Shown here: one piece after another, positions 24,788 to 35,619 of the stretch
Layout: every line of letters begins with the position of its first letter
How positions within the stretch are numbered: position 1 is the stretch's first letter
Assembly (NCBI GenBank): GCA_009760855.2
Contig: WPIO01000031.1
Location: 2,981,001-3,045,000, forward strand
DNA length: 64,000 bases
Reading direction: 5' to 3'
Source: Cristatella mucedo
Lineage: Eukaryota > Bryozoa > Phylactolaemata > Cristatellidae
The notes under the pieces: generated by a model
Databases searched by the model: none
Told to the model about the DNA's origin: nothing
Seen by the model: only the letters and a program-made list of their open reading frames with translations
Program-made: the position numbers and the translations under genes

Positions 24788-25006
24788 TACAAATATCCTA
24801 GCCCATGTGAGGTATCCAAAAACTGAAGGCCGAATAATGTGGCTGAATGTAGGGTGGGTTGATTGCGATGAGGATGCAGTCATCTTTCAAAAGGATACAT
24901 TTCGGAATTATACACTCTTTTTATCTATTGGATGCGTGCTGATGCTAATTGAGCTGACTTTTGCAGGGTATTGCTTTTTGGGATGGCACTACATTCAGCC
25001 TCTCTT
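24788..25006 (+). CDS. candidate internal exon with one membrane segment
   Basis: 219 nt (73 codons, same phase at both ends) between an acceptor (ATAAATTTCAG) and a perfect donor (CTCTT|GTAAGT). The open frame contains the hydrophobic segment TLFLSIGCVLMLIELTFAGY, preceded by a possible N-glycosylation site (NYT). It looks like part of a membrane protein. No family is recognised and no neighbouring plus-strand exon was found. Confidence 0.4.
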
Positions 25007-28000
25007 GTAAGTTGGTCTTGTCGTTAGTCAATACAAGCAGCTAGTACAATCTCAGTGGAGTGCAAGCTCTAAATCCTCACAGTAATTTACAAGCAATATT
25101 GAATGTTTAAAAGAAGCGTTGTTCTCCTGCCGCTAATCAATCGAGCCTGTCAAACTTGAGCGTCGCCGCCAATCGAGCTCCGACCGGCTATTCGCAGCAC
25201 CATAAGCGATGATGAACGCAGCAGGCATGCAACTGATCTAGGTCTGCTGGTGAGCCTCTCGGAAAGCTGTCATCACCATCTTGTCTTCCTCGACTAGTCA
25301 CACGAGCCTACAAATCCCAGAGCAAAAATTGACCTGGCCGGCCCAAGTTTCCCTGCGCCGAGTGCTCATCATCCCGAGTAGCCTGATAAGCCTCGGTCGC
25401 ACTCGGGTGAAACGATGCGATGCGCGTCGTCATTGACGCATTTAGCAGCAGGCATGAGACATATTTGGAATATGGTTCTAATTGTAAAGTCGTCGATGTT
25501 GGGACATGCTGGGGCGCTGGCTTCCCCAATGACGGCACATTCACCTCCACCTTCTATGAATTTCGCCCACACAGCAGCTGTGCCCATAATTTCGTCACTG
25601 GTAAAGAGCCCGCTCACCCTCCGGAGGAGCTTCCGGAAATTCGTCAGCACGCCATCGAGCATCGACGCTGGTCGCCACATGATCGCTGATGATTGCGTTC
25701 CTCCGCCATTGCGTCAGACGGTCGTTCGCTATACTCGCATACTTAATGGACTTGAGGTCTGGGACTCCCTCGAGGACCTCTATCTCCGTTGCCTTACGGG
25801 ACGGTCGCATGCACAATGATGGCGATAGTCCCGTTGCCAATTAGAAGGTCCTTTGCTTCAATGCGCCTGCGGATGGTCGTCAGTTAGAGATGCGGCAGAA
25901 AAGTAGCTAAACTAGTCACGTATAATTATGTCTCGCCTGGTCCTGGCCGCCGCTGGCATCGCCGGACTGCAGTTTCGTGAGGCAGAACTCACTCCTGCTC
26001 GCGAGGAGAAGGCGAGAAGCAGCGGACTCGGTCGATTCGAAGCTCTAGCTCAGTTTTCTAAGTTTTTGTAGGATCGAAGAAGTAGCTCTGAGCTCCAAAC
26101 TTTTATTGTCTTCACGACGCTGACCTTGGCACCGATCACTTTGAAATCTAGAGTGGTCTGTGCAAAGGCGTCGCGGCACCTTTCCCAGATTGTCCTGCAG
26201 TTACCAAAGGAATCGAGCTCTCAACTGCGAATGCTTCGAGCGCCTGACTATGTCCTTCGGGTATAGTTTGACATACTCAAGAACTGCTGTCTTGGCGATG
26301 AGCAGTCACTGTATTTATATTGCAATTACGTGGGCTGTCACGAGCTACAGTGAATAGTACAGGGATAATAGCTTGAACCCTTGAATAGCTCGCAGATCAG
26401 AAACCACTGTATTTGCTGTTGGAGACCCAGTAATCATGTTTCTGTATCAGCATCTGAAATAATATGTGAGGTATTAAACCTAGTGCTTCTTGACATAAAT
26501 GCTATCCGCAGAAAATTTGGGTCCTTTGCTCTTCTAATTGATGTTGTGTGCCTGCTGCTGTTGTAATTAGTGCAAACATCTCACATGCAGCCGATAGTTA
26601 AGCAATTGACTCAGCCCAGTGACCGGCCACTAATGCACGGTATATATCCCGACACAGCGGCTGTGATTCATCGAGCTCTCAAATATGCTTTGAGAGGAAT
26701 AAAGGTCGAGTCTCTTTTAATTGCTTACGTCCGAAGTTGTGCCTCCGTGAGACTCTTCTAGAGCTGTCACTGCGAGAGTCACAGTAGCACGTCAATCACC
26801 AACCAACCGATCTTTCAAAGTCAATGCAGTGCTCCAAAAATAAGCGCACCAATATCTTGAATAAGTTTGCACTACTGACTTAAACAAACAAGTAATAATA
26901 GGTGCAGGCTTAAATAGAGAGCCCAAGCGTCGGTACTCAGTGTTCGCCACTTCGCTTTTGAGGATTATTGTTGGTGGTAGCAATCCATTTTAGGTGAACC
27001 TTGGTCGACGCTTTACAGCAAAACAGCCAAAGCACCATTAAAAAACCTGCAATATGAATATCACCAATCAGAAGTCTTCATTGAAGCTCGAGAACAAGCA
27101 CACTGCCCAGTGTAAACAATGGTAATTTGGAAGAGCGTTTGTTGAAGCCTTTGCAGTTCGGACAGAGTAGCTTATTGTCTCTGTTCCTTCATTGCAGTCT
27201 CTTCCGGACGGCAACCTCGTGTCGCCTTGACATTCTTCTCTTTCCTCCTCTCACGCCTTCTCGATTTAAATCGTCACGATTTGTCTCCTGGGCTAGGAAA
27301 AACAGCTCATACTCTTGGGCCTGTCCCGGCAGCTCTCCTTAAGAAGTGAATAGACCTGTTGCTGCTCACTATTAAAATTGTTGTGTATAAATGCCTCGCT
27401 ATCCCAATATAGTTCATGCCCATCTGAAAACAGGTGTTGCTATGCCACTCATTATAAAAGTCGATCCTAGATCGCGAGAATCTCTAGTGGCTACATTCAA
27501 TGCAGTCTCGCCGCCATATTTATCAAAGACACTTACTTAAACGAGTTGTAGCCCAGCAGCTAAATGACTCCAGCAGCAGAAGCATACCAGATCTTGCTGT
27601 ATCAGCTTCATCCGCCCATCAGATCTTGCTGCAACCACAAATCGGGATTTGGAGCAAACCACTCCACTGAAACTGCTCTTCTGCGATCGTTATATGACAT
27701 GAGCCAAGCTGATCAGGACAGGTCTTTCTGCTAGTTCGCCCAGATCTCTCACAACCATTTAACCACGAGATCCTTAAAGAGCCCCTCTTGACGCACCTAG
27801 TTACCGCTAACAAAGTGCTAAACTGGGTTACGTCCTACCGCCGGGAGAAATTCATTATATGCAGGTAGTTGTCGGAGTATGGCCTCAGATCACAAAACCG
27901 CCATATCTGCCTACGTTAATTTAACTATATATTCCCTTTCTATCGTCGATAGCATTGCTAGGCCCACCCTAATGATTATGGGAAAGTTTGTCGTCATCTC

Positions 28001-28199
28001 AAATCGAGAAACCACACCCTCGAGAGATTAAAATACCGAGCATCACATCAGTAGCGTATATGCATAATTTGAACCTGCTCTTGCAAAACAACTTGCCATT
28101 AGATTACCACGTTGCTTTCCTTGTCAAGCTGATCTCCTTCTGCTTAGTAACCTGGCAAAAATAAAAAACTAGGGAATAAATCTAGGAAAATAGATAATA
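25007..28199. other. intergenic, with a GC-rich open patch at 25.2-25.9 kb
   Basis: At 25369-25840 the minus strand is open in two overlapping frames (103 and 81 codons) and the plus strand in 134 codons. Protein-like minus text includes AVWAKFIEGGGECAVIGEAS and DDFTIRTIFQICLM. I cannot assign it; a decayed exon or mobile gene is possible. The rest (25.9-28.2 kb) is AT-rich with short frames and no recognised element. Confidence 0.35.
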
Positions 28200-28560
28200 A
28201 CAAAGACTTGCTAAGACTAGAGAAGGAAAGTCCAACTATGTCAACTGATGCGTCATCGCGTCTACATTACTGCGACTCTCTTTATTCGGAATTCTCATTC
28301 TACCCTCTATTGCTACTGATGACAAAATCTGCAGCTTGTCTGATCTGTCTTCAACGGCACAGCTTCCCCATTAAGTGCCTTCCGTCCAAGTTTCACTGGC
28401 TCCCACCAAGCATCTAACCGATTTCAATATCTGGACTAAAGTTCACTTCCCTCGCTTGCACCGAGCAACCTATCTGATCTCCTCGTTTCTTTAGTCACGT
28501 GCTCTCCCACAGCACGCTCTCCGGCTTCCAGTCATTGCGCCGTTCCTAGCACTAAAATGA
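28200..28560 (+). mobile_element. LINE remnant (highly degraded)
   Basis: The plus frame 28208-28417 retains the LINE C-terminal order 'SSRLHYCDSLYS ... AACLICLQRHS ... FHWLP', which parallels [11 protein letters not shown] ... AARLVCRERRS ... LHWLP of LINE B. Nucleotide identity is low, so it may be an old or different subfamily. Confidence 0.55.
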
Positions 28561-28699
28561 GCTCTTTCGGCAACCATTTAAGTTCGATGCACCGAAACTC
28601 GGCTCTGGCTTCTATCATTACCATGTGTGATGTGTGCACCGTGCAAGCTTCAGCTAAACGCTCATCTCTTCAGCTCAAAGCTCCCTTCACCCCAGTGAA

Positions 28700-29535
28700 C
28701 GGATCTTTATATTTTGGTCTGTGGTGTAGTTTGCGTGCTCACTTGTGCTCGATTGAGTGCAGATTGCTAATACGGAAAGTTCTTAAAACTAAACGACGAT
28801 AAAACTGAACTGCTGCTCATAGGACACACTAAGCGTGTGGCTGTATTACAGGCTTTGCTCTTCTAATATGTGATGCTGTTGTAAGACCATCACCACTTGC
28901 TCAAAATTTAGAAGCCGTTTTTTACAACTGCCTAAATTGTTAAGGCTTCATTCAGAAGACTGCTTCTACAGCTAGCCATAGCGTCCTATCACTATCTGAG
29001 ATTGGGAACTGCCTTCCACGGTGGCTTTCAAGTATTTAATTAGCTACTTAATTACGTATAATAAGTAAGTACGTACGTTAATTAGCAGGTCTGTTTCGGC
29101 TAGATTATTGTAATTCCCTTTTGGCTGGGCTACCGAAAAAATCAACTAGGCCACTTCAGATGGCTATGAAGATGGCTGCAAGGCTGGTTTGCAAATCCCA
29201 GAGGTTTGGCCAAGTGTCTCATATGCTAAAAGAGCTAAGATGGCTGTCGGTTAATTAATGGATACAGAGCAAAGTTCTTACTCTGACACACAAGGCCCGC
29301 CGCGGCTTGGCTCCTTCATACCTAGCAGATCTGCTGCACCGGTTCTTTCCTCCTCGTGCCCTCAGGTCGTGTATGGACAATAAATTAGCTGTTCCATTCT
29401 TCCGCTTAAAAGACCGTTGGCGACAGAAGCTTTAGCTCTGCAGGTCATAGACTGTGGAACTCGCTTCAACGATTCTTACGCAACGGTAACTACTCTCCTG
29501 CTGCCGACTGCTGCACATCCTTTCTAGCGGTCCTG
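28700..29535 (+). mobile_element. LINE family A, internal part
   Basis: Plus-strand copy colinear with 1-600. It starts with a 'NDDKTELLLIGH'-like block (28785-28830) and runs to the LWNSL region near 29460. A stop (TTAATTAA) and frameshifts interrupt it. It ends abruptly at about 29535, where an oppositely oriented LINE A 3' end begins. Confidence 0.75.
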
Positions 29536-29955
29536 AGCTATATGTAAAGTATCTCCGTCTGTAACTCCACAAAACCATGAAGACTAAGTGGGTGTTTCGC
29601 AGGCGAGTTTTGCATAGCGCACTCGTAGCCCAAGCGGCTTTCGGTACTCTATCGGTAGCTAACAGACTTCGTCTCACGCAGCATAGAAAAAGTGGAAAGC
29701 ATAGTATAGTCAGAAGAGCAGTTGAGATAGCGAGTAGCATGGAAGTAGCAGCTCAGGACCACTGAAGAGGATGAGCCATAGTCGGCAGCAGGAGAGTAGT
29801 TGTCGTTGCATAAGAATTGTGGACGGAACGGTCTCTAAGCGGCGGAATACAACAGCAAATTTATTGTGAGATAATTTAAAATAAATGATGGTGGTCCACT
29901 CTGAAAATATATCGTGAACTTACACACCTCGTTGGAGCCATTTTAGCCCAACCCA
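29536..29955 (-). mobile_element. LINE A 3' end fused to segment X, second copy
   Basis: Minus-strand LINE A 3' UTR and tail (29536-29858; tail side at 'tatgtaaagtatctccgtctg'). It is joined at the same 'caataaatt' point to the roughly 100-bp segment X (29859-29955) seen at 20535-20636. Shared X landmarks are 'tgtgagataatttaaaataa' and 'cttacacacctcgttg'. Confidence 0.75.
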
Positions 29956-30014
29956 AAAACACGTGGTAGCTTCTTTGGAGAAATCCTTTGAAGCATTTGA
30001 AGAGTAGTTGGCGT

Positions 30015-30233
30015 TGTGTAAGACAGCCATTACTTCCATGCTACTCACTACCTTAGTTATTCTCCTGACTCTGCTGTGCTTCCCAATTACTCTTTTTTTT
30101 GCGTGGGATGTAGTCTTTTGGATACTGAATGCTTACCAAAAGCCACTTATCCAGTGAGTGGGCAACATTTGCATAGTCTTTGTGGCTTCGTGGAGTCGAA
30201 AACGGAGATACGTTACATTACATTACACGGGTC
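30015..30233 (+). mobile_element. LINE family A, 3' UTR with (TTACA)n tail
   Basis: Short 5'-truncated copy. It begins in 'acttccatgctactcactac', runs through 'ctgactctgctgtgcttccc', and ends with 'acggagatacgttacattacattaca', i.e. a TTACA repeat tail. Confidence 0.8.
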
Positions 30234-30256
30234 TTACTGATCAGATTCCCTGAGTG

Positions 30257-30288
30257 TTTTCGCATGCGTTTTTGCACGCATGCGAAAA
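30257..30288. repeat. perfect 13-bp inverted repeat (hairpin)
   Basis: TTTTCGCATGCGT (30257-30269) is followed by a 6-nt loop and its exact reverse complement ACGCATGCGAAAA (30276-30288), 24 bp downstream of a LINE A tail. No terminator role is expected in this type of genome. It could be a small transposon end or cruciform. Confidence 0.9.
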
Positions 30289-31899
30289 AATCCCGTGACT
30301 AGAAGAGACTTACAAAGAAGCGAAAATGCACCTATTCCTCACAGCATATGCTGGGTCCTTGACATTTGGCCTTTGCGTGCTTTCGCACGCACTGACACCA
30401 TACATGCTACCACTAACCATTCGCTCACGCTTTCTTAGCATCATTTTTAATGCAACAAAAAAGAGATCAAGCTCTCTGAAGGCACTATGCAAACTCTTTT
30501 CTTAGTATTTTTGTCTAAGCACGATACTTGTATGCTTTTGCATGGTTTCCTGAGCATTACTCACCTTACTTGTCATTAACCTTGATTGTTTCTCGTTTCT
30601 TGTTTCTGGAAAGAGAGCTGGTTCTCACAGAATGCTATTACAAAGTCTTTGCCCTGTTACTATTGCTATTACGGATTTCCCAGATATTGTAAGACTCAAC
30701 AGATCGGTTAGCGCGGAGGCTGTTGGATTGTTCCTGGCTCAGAGAGTAGTTCTTTTCACGTCGCTAAGTCCCACGGTAGTGGACCTCCACTTTTTTAATT
30801 TTTTTTAAAACGACCGCATCGTGATAACTACGATTTAGCTATCCTAGATTAAGATACTTGTGGTTCATAATCGTCTCGAATCGAGAGTCACTCATCCTGG
30901 TGGCTACCATGGAGTTCATTTTAATACTGGCCCTTTTCGCTTCGTTTCATGGGTAAATTATGGCCTCGCTTGGCCGGTTGATAACTCAAACCTAAAATTA
31001 ATTTATTGGTAATTAGTATTACTTGTTAATTATTATATTTCTCGCTTTGCCGCCTCGTCAGTCTCCAAGATGAATTTACAATGAGGCTTTTCAGATGTCA
31101 TCATCTCATGGCGTGACGTAGCTGTTTTCTCTTCATCGTCATTGCCGTTGCAATCGTATAGTCGAGCTCGGCTTGAACGTATCACCTGAATCACCAACTC
31201 CAGGTTGCGAGCATTCCATGCGGCTGCAGACAGGCCAACAACGAAAGCGTCATCGGATAAAAAACCCTGAAGTGATCATGATCATGAATGATCATGATTC
31301 ATGATTGAGCATCAATGATTCATGATCATGAAGTGACCATCACCTTCAGCTAGGAAAGGCTTAGTGCACACAACATTAATAGGAGCAAACCTCCGAGTAC
31401 CAATGCCAGAGAGATTGCATCTACGAATTGACATTTTTATCCATGATATCTTCTCGCAAATCAACCAACTGACAATGCGATATTTCCTGACTTTAAGAAT
31501 CGTGAAAGAAAGGTAAAAATCTACCTATTTCCAGCATGATTTGCTTTACCCCACTTCTGATTCCTTTCATAGGCGAATACGTGCTGAAACTGTTCAAACG
31601 ATCACAAATACATTTCTATGCTACTTTTCAGCGTACGCCAAGTTCCTACAATAGAGATATATATTTTTTCTTATGACACCTTACTAAATTTGTTTTATTA
31701 TTATTTCCAATGTCTGAACAGGTAGTATTTCCCGAGGTTCAGCATAAATCTTCTTTGAATGTAAATTAGTTTGGCAATCAGGATTCCAGTTCCGTGAGAA
31801 ATGCATCATTATACCTGTCAACCAAATGGCATGTCACAGGCAAAATTCTAGCCAGTAAATGTAAATGTATTTAGAATAGCCGTATATGATTAGTAAGGG
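30289..31899. other. intergenic; cluster of TGATCATGA palindromes
   Basis: AT-rich DNA without a recognised gene. At about 31268-31335 many overlapping copies of 'tgatcatga' and 'ttcatgatcatgaa' form a short palindromic cluster. A tRNA-like piece may lie at about 30680-30790 but is too diverged to call. Confidence 0.4.
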
Positions 31900-32872
31900 T
31901 CTGACTGAATTCGCAATCCTTGATTCGCAAATTAGTCCACAGAGTAAGCAGAGCTAGTGATTTATGAAGACCTGCTCGGAAATGCAAATTGGATTAAGTT
32001 CGCCTGTTTATCTTGAACTTTCGGCAGTGCTTGATACTTTTGATCAGCGAGTAGCTTCTGAGCACCGCTCACTTTACCTGGGTATAACTAGAGCCGCACT
32101 GCAATGGTTCAGGTTCTGTCCTATTGGGTGAGTCCAGGGCTTTAATTTCGACTGGCAGCAGTCATCCGAGCAGTCGAGCCTCGACGGTGCGAGGAAGCCC
32201 GGAGCTACTGTGTTTGGTTCAATTCTTTTCATAGCGTATACTCTTTTTCTTGCCAATTTAATCGCAAAGAACAATCTAGGCATTCATTTCCATTCAGATG
32301 CCACCCGGATTTACCTTTACTTTGATCCCTCTCTGCTTTCCCATATTTCAACTTCTCTCAACGCCATTGCTGCATGTATTGCTGACATTCGCAATTGGAC
32401 TTAATCAGACATTCTCAAATTGATTGACGATAAAACCAAATTATTAGTGATGGGCAAAGCAAGTGTAACTCAGAAATTTGAAAGGTTAACACTCAAGATG
32501 AATTGGCTCTGCTAGCACATCTACTTTAGCATTTGCACGAACTATAGGTGTGTCCTGCTGCAAAGTGGCCTTTCACTAGACGACCCTATCGGCTGTACAT
32601 TCAAGTACGTCTACTCTCAGCTCTGTAAACTGCAAGAATTTGGACCCGCTAAATAGATATACGACATCCAAGTCGGTCCATACATCCCGCAGCGACTTCT
32701 ATAACTTCCTGCTTCCATGTAGTCCGGCCTTTGCAGTTCGACACTTACAGTTGGTGTGAATCTGTAGTGGGCGTCACAGTTTCCACATCGCACCACTTCT
32801 CGCTGACCTGCGCTGGCTACCAGTCAAGAATTACATCAAATTAAAGATTCTTTCACTCTCTGTTAGGTAATT
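31900..32872 (+). mobile_element. LINE family B, RT part, 5' of a LINE A insertion
   Basis: Plus-strand copy. Frame 32210-32404 (FGSILFIAYTLFLANLIAKN, then FHSDATRIYLYFDPS) aligns with GSVLGPVLFTVYTLPLADVI ... FYADDTQLYLCFDPS of the good copy. The catalytic YADD is changed to HSDA, so it is dead. Coding remnants continue to about 32868, where LINE A is inserted; LINE B resumes at about 33319. Confidence 0.8.
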
Positions 32873-33318
32873 TAATGTAACGTGTTTCCGTCTGCGACTC
32901 CACAAAGCCATAAAGACTATGTGGATGTGACGCAGAAGAGTTTTGTATAACACACTTACAGCTTAAGCGGCTTTTGGTACGCATTCGGTAGCCAACAGAA
33001 TTCGTCTCACCCAACAAAGAGAAAGTGGGAAGCATAACAGAGCCAGGAGATTTGTTGAGGTAGTGATTAGCATGGAAGTAACAGCTCAGGACCACTGGAA
33101 AGAATGAGCCACAGTCGGCAGCAGGAGAGTAGCTGTCGTTGCGTAAGAATTGAGGAAGCGAGCTTCACAGTCTAGGACCTGCAGAGATAAAGCTTCTGTC
33201 GCCAACGGTCTTTAAGCGGGGGCATGGAACAGCTAATGTATTATCAACGCAGGACCTGAGAGCACGAAGAGGCTAAAACTGGTGCAGCAGTTCTGCTAGA
33301 TATGAAGGAGCCAAGCCG
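32873..33318 (-). mobile_element. LINE family A 3' end nested in LINE B
   Basis: Minus-strand LINE A: tail side 'taatgtaacgtgtttccgtctg' at about 32873, 3' UTR, then C-terminal coding remnants up to a 'ggagccaagccgtgacgggt' block (the GLAPSYL region). It splits a plus-strand LINE B, with 'gttagg' before and 'tgtaggtt' after as a possible target duplication. Confidence 0.75.
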
Positions 33319-33790
33319 TGACGGGTCATGTAGGTTCTGTTATTCTGTGGCTTCAGCCTAGTCATCAGAAATATTCCCCCCCCTCCAGGTTAGGCATCGC
33401 ATCGCCAGCTTTTCTAACTCAAATCATTAGGCTATGCCTAAAGCAAACTAGAAACTTGTTGGAGAGCGTGCATTTAGTTCGTATGCTCTTTAAGCCTCGA
33501 AGTCACTCCCTACTGACGTCACGGCATTTCCTTACTTGACGGCATATAAAAAGACGTTAACAAATTAACTCTTCCTCGTAGAATTTTCTGGATTCTTGCA
33601 AATTTTCCTTGGTGTGCTTATGCGTGCCAATACTTTACATCTACCACTAATCGTATCATGCGTTTTGACACTGTATGTTTAAACTAACTCAATGGGCACG
33701 CTTTCTTTGTATAATATGTAAAGTGCATAGGAACAGATTAAGTTCTCAGTATTTCATATATTTTCAAATGTGCCATTATTATTAACATGA
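33319..33790 (+). mobile_element. LINE family B, 3' end, after the nested insertion
   Basis: The continuation of the 31900-32872 copy. The frame 33318-33539 resembles the LINE B C-terminus, then come the 3' UTR ('gtgcttatgcgtgccaatac') and the tail 'gtaaagtgcataggaacag', ending in 'attattatta' at about 33775. Confidence 0.7.
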
Positions 33791-34129
33791 CTGCATAAAA
33801 ATGAACCAAAAAATAAAATGTATTTAGAAATTGTACAGCTTCATTTTCACTTCAAGAAGTTTTGCTAGTTTGAAAATGACATTGATGTAGTAGGTAAGTG
33901 ATCAAAGTAAGTTACAGTATGTCATAGCTTTGTAAAAGTGACACATATTCAACAAAATACCTCCTGAAACACCCGGATAAAAGCAAGATCGCTGTTATTA
34001 ATGTGTGCTGAACTGTATAGACAAGATACTGAGATTACAAGCACAGTGGTGTTTATAGAAAGTGTAAGTGCCTTATTTGAGAGGCCTGAAGACGTGCTAT
34101 TACTGAGCTTCAAAACTCGATGCATGCTG
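33791..34129. other. intergenic, nothing recognised
   Basis: Short AT-rich gap between two LINE B copies; no feature seen. Confidence 0.45.
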
Positions 34130-34640
34130 TCATAGATGCACGGACCAACCTAAATGCGATAGTCTTCAAGGAGGCCAACGGTTTTCGCAAAGATTCTAAG
34201 CTAAAATGAGTCAGTTTTGTCAGTGGAGTTGATGCGGTCACCTAGTAAAAGATTAGTGAGGAGTTGGACCACAGGTTGCATGCAGATGAAACAAAGAGAG
34301 ATGCCGACGCAGCCCATTTTGAGAGTTTGCTTTCCCATCTCTGAGTAATACTAGGTTTGACGATTTTTCACAGGTTTTTTTCTTATCGTCATTCAATTTG
34401 GAAAAAAGTGGGTTGCCACTCAAGCGCTAATGCCTGCCATACATACAACAAGAGAGGCGAAAAAAGTTGGCTTCGCTGGCTGGGAGGCGGGGAGGGATCG
34501 GTGCATAGGCACTGCATCGTGTCATCTGCATGCCAAAGACAGCCTAGATTGCGCTTGTCAATTACACGGGAATAAGCGCACTACATATTACATACATGGC
34601 ATATCGCATGGCCTGTGAGTTGAGGTAAAAGAAAACCGCG
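34130..34640 (-). mobile_element. LINE family B, internal fragment
   Basis: Minus-strand pieces that match 38660-39000 of the good copy, including the region after YADD ('gggatcggtgcataggcact', 'catctgcatgcc') and the 'cccattttgagagtttgctt' block. Strongly broken. Confidence 0.6.
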
Positions 34641-35619
34641 AGCAACAGATTCTTGGGTAGCACCCTCAGCCTCATACTTGAGAGACTCCTCGGTGAACTG
34701 TTGCCCGTCGGCACCGATGCTGTGAAATCTTCCATTGAGACAGAGGGCAGGGCACCACTGCATTGCATTGCCGTCAACGCGATAGCAAAGATAGCAGCGC
34801 CGTCCACCCGTGACCCGGTGACCTCGAACCTCGAGCGTCACCCCGAGCTCGGTCGCACTTGAACGGAGGCGGAGGCTACTGCGGCTCTCGATCGTTCGCT
34901 CTGCCGCTGAGTCTTAACCACCCGTTACCCCGCCCCCACCCGTTACCCCGCTATAGCTCGCCGCTCACTTGCACGAGACCCCAGCAGCAGACTCGTGTCG
35001 TGACTAGCGGCTCGCTGCGAGCAAGGCACACGCTGGCGCGCGAGCTTGTCCGTTTTTGCTCGCAGCTTTCAGAAGACGTGCTGCACACCGCTCCTCTGAG
35101 TGTTTGCCCGGACGAGTGCACGCTGCCCAGCCGCTCGCAGGGCTCTTACGAAGTGGCCATTCGCGCCGCGCTGGACGTGCCCGGTTGCGCGTCCTAGCGG
35201 CTGGAAGCAGCGAGCCCGTCCGAAGTCAGTCTCGAGATTCTCCTTTTCCTTTCGGTCCTCGCCGGCTGGCTGCGACGCTTGCGGCTGTGGTGGCGGCTGC
35301 GACTTCGCTGCCGGCGGCTGGAGGCGGCGGCTCGTCGAGCAGACGACAAGCTCCGCACTCGCACCCACCTCTCCTTCCGCGGTGCGGCGTTCGTCGGCCG
35401 GCTGGAGTCACGGGGGCGCGGGAGCGGCAGCCACGACGTCCTCTATCCTAAGCCGCTCGAGCGCCAGCCGCGCGCACGCTCCGACGCATTGGGTGCGGAG
35501 CAACGGCGACGCCGCGGAAGTGGAAGCGGGCCGCCGCCGGAGCGCCGTGCAGCAGGCCGCAGCCGGAGCTATAGCCAGTGAGCGCCGGCGACCGCTGGCT
35601 CGCTCGCTCGCCGCCGAAA
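34641..35619. other. GC-rich 3' flank of the first GPCR gene
   Basis: Composition rises sharply at about 34860 and stays very GC- and CpG-rich through the GPCR gene. Long frames on both strands (for example 35100-35744 plus) are Arg/Ala/Pro-rich and overlap in several frames, so I treat them as compositional. It may hold the 3' UTR of the minus-strand GPCR and/or a CpG-island promoter. Confidence 0.45.
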
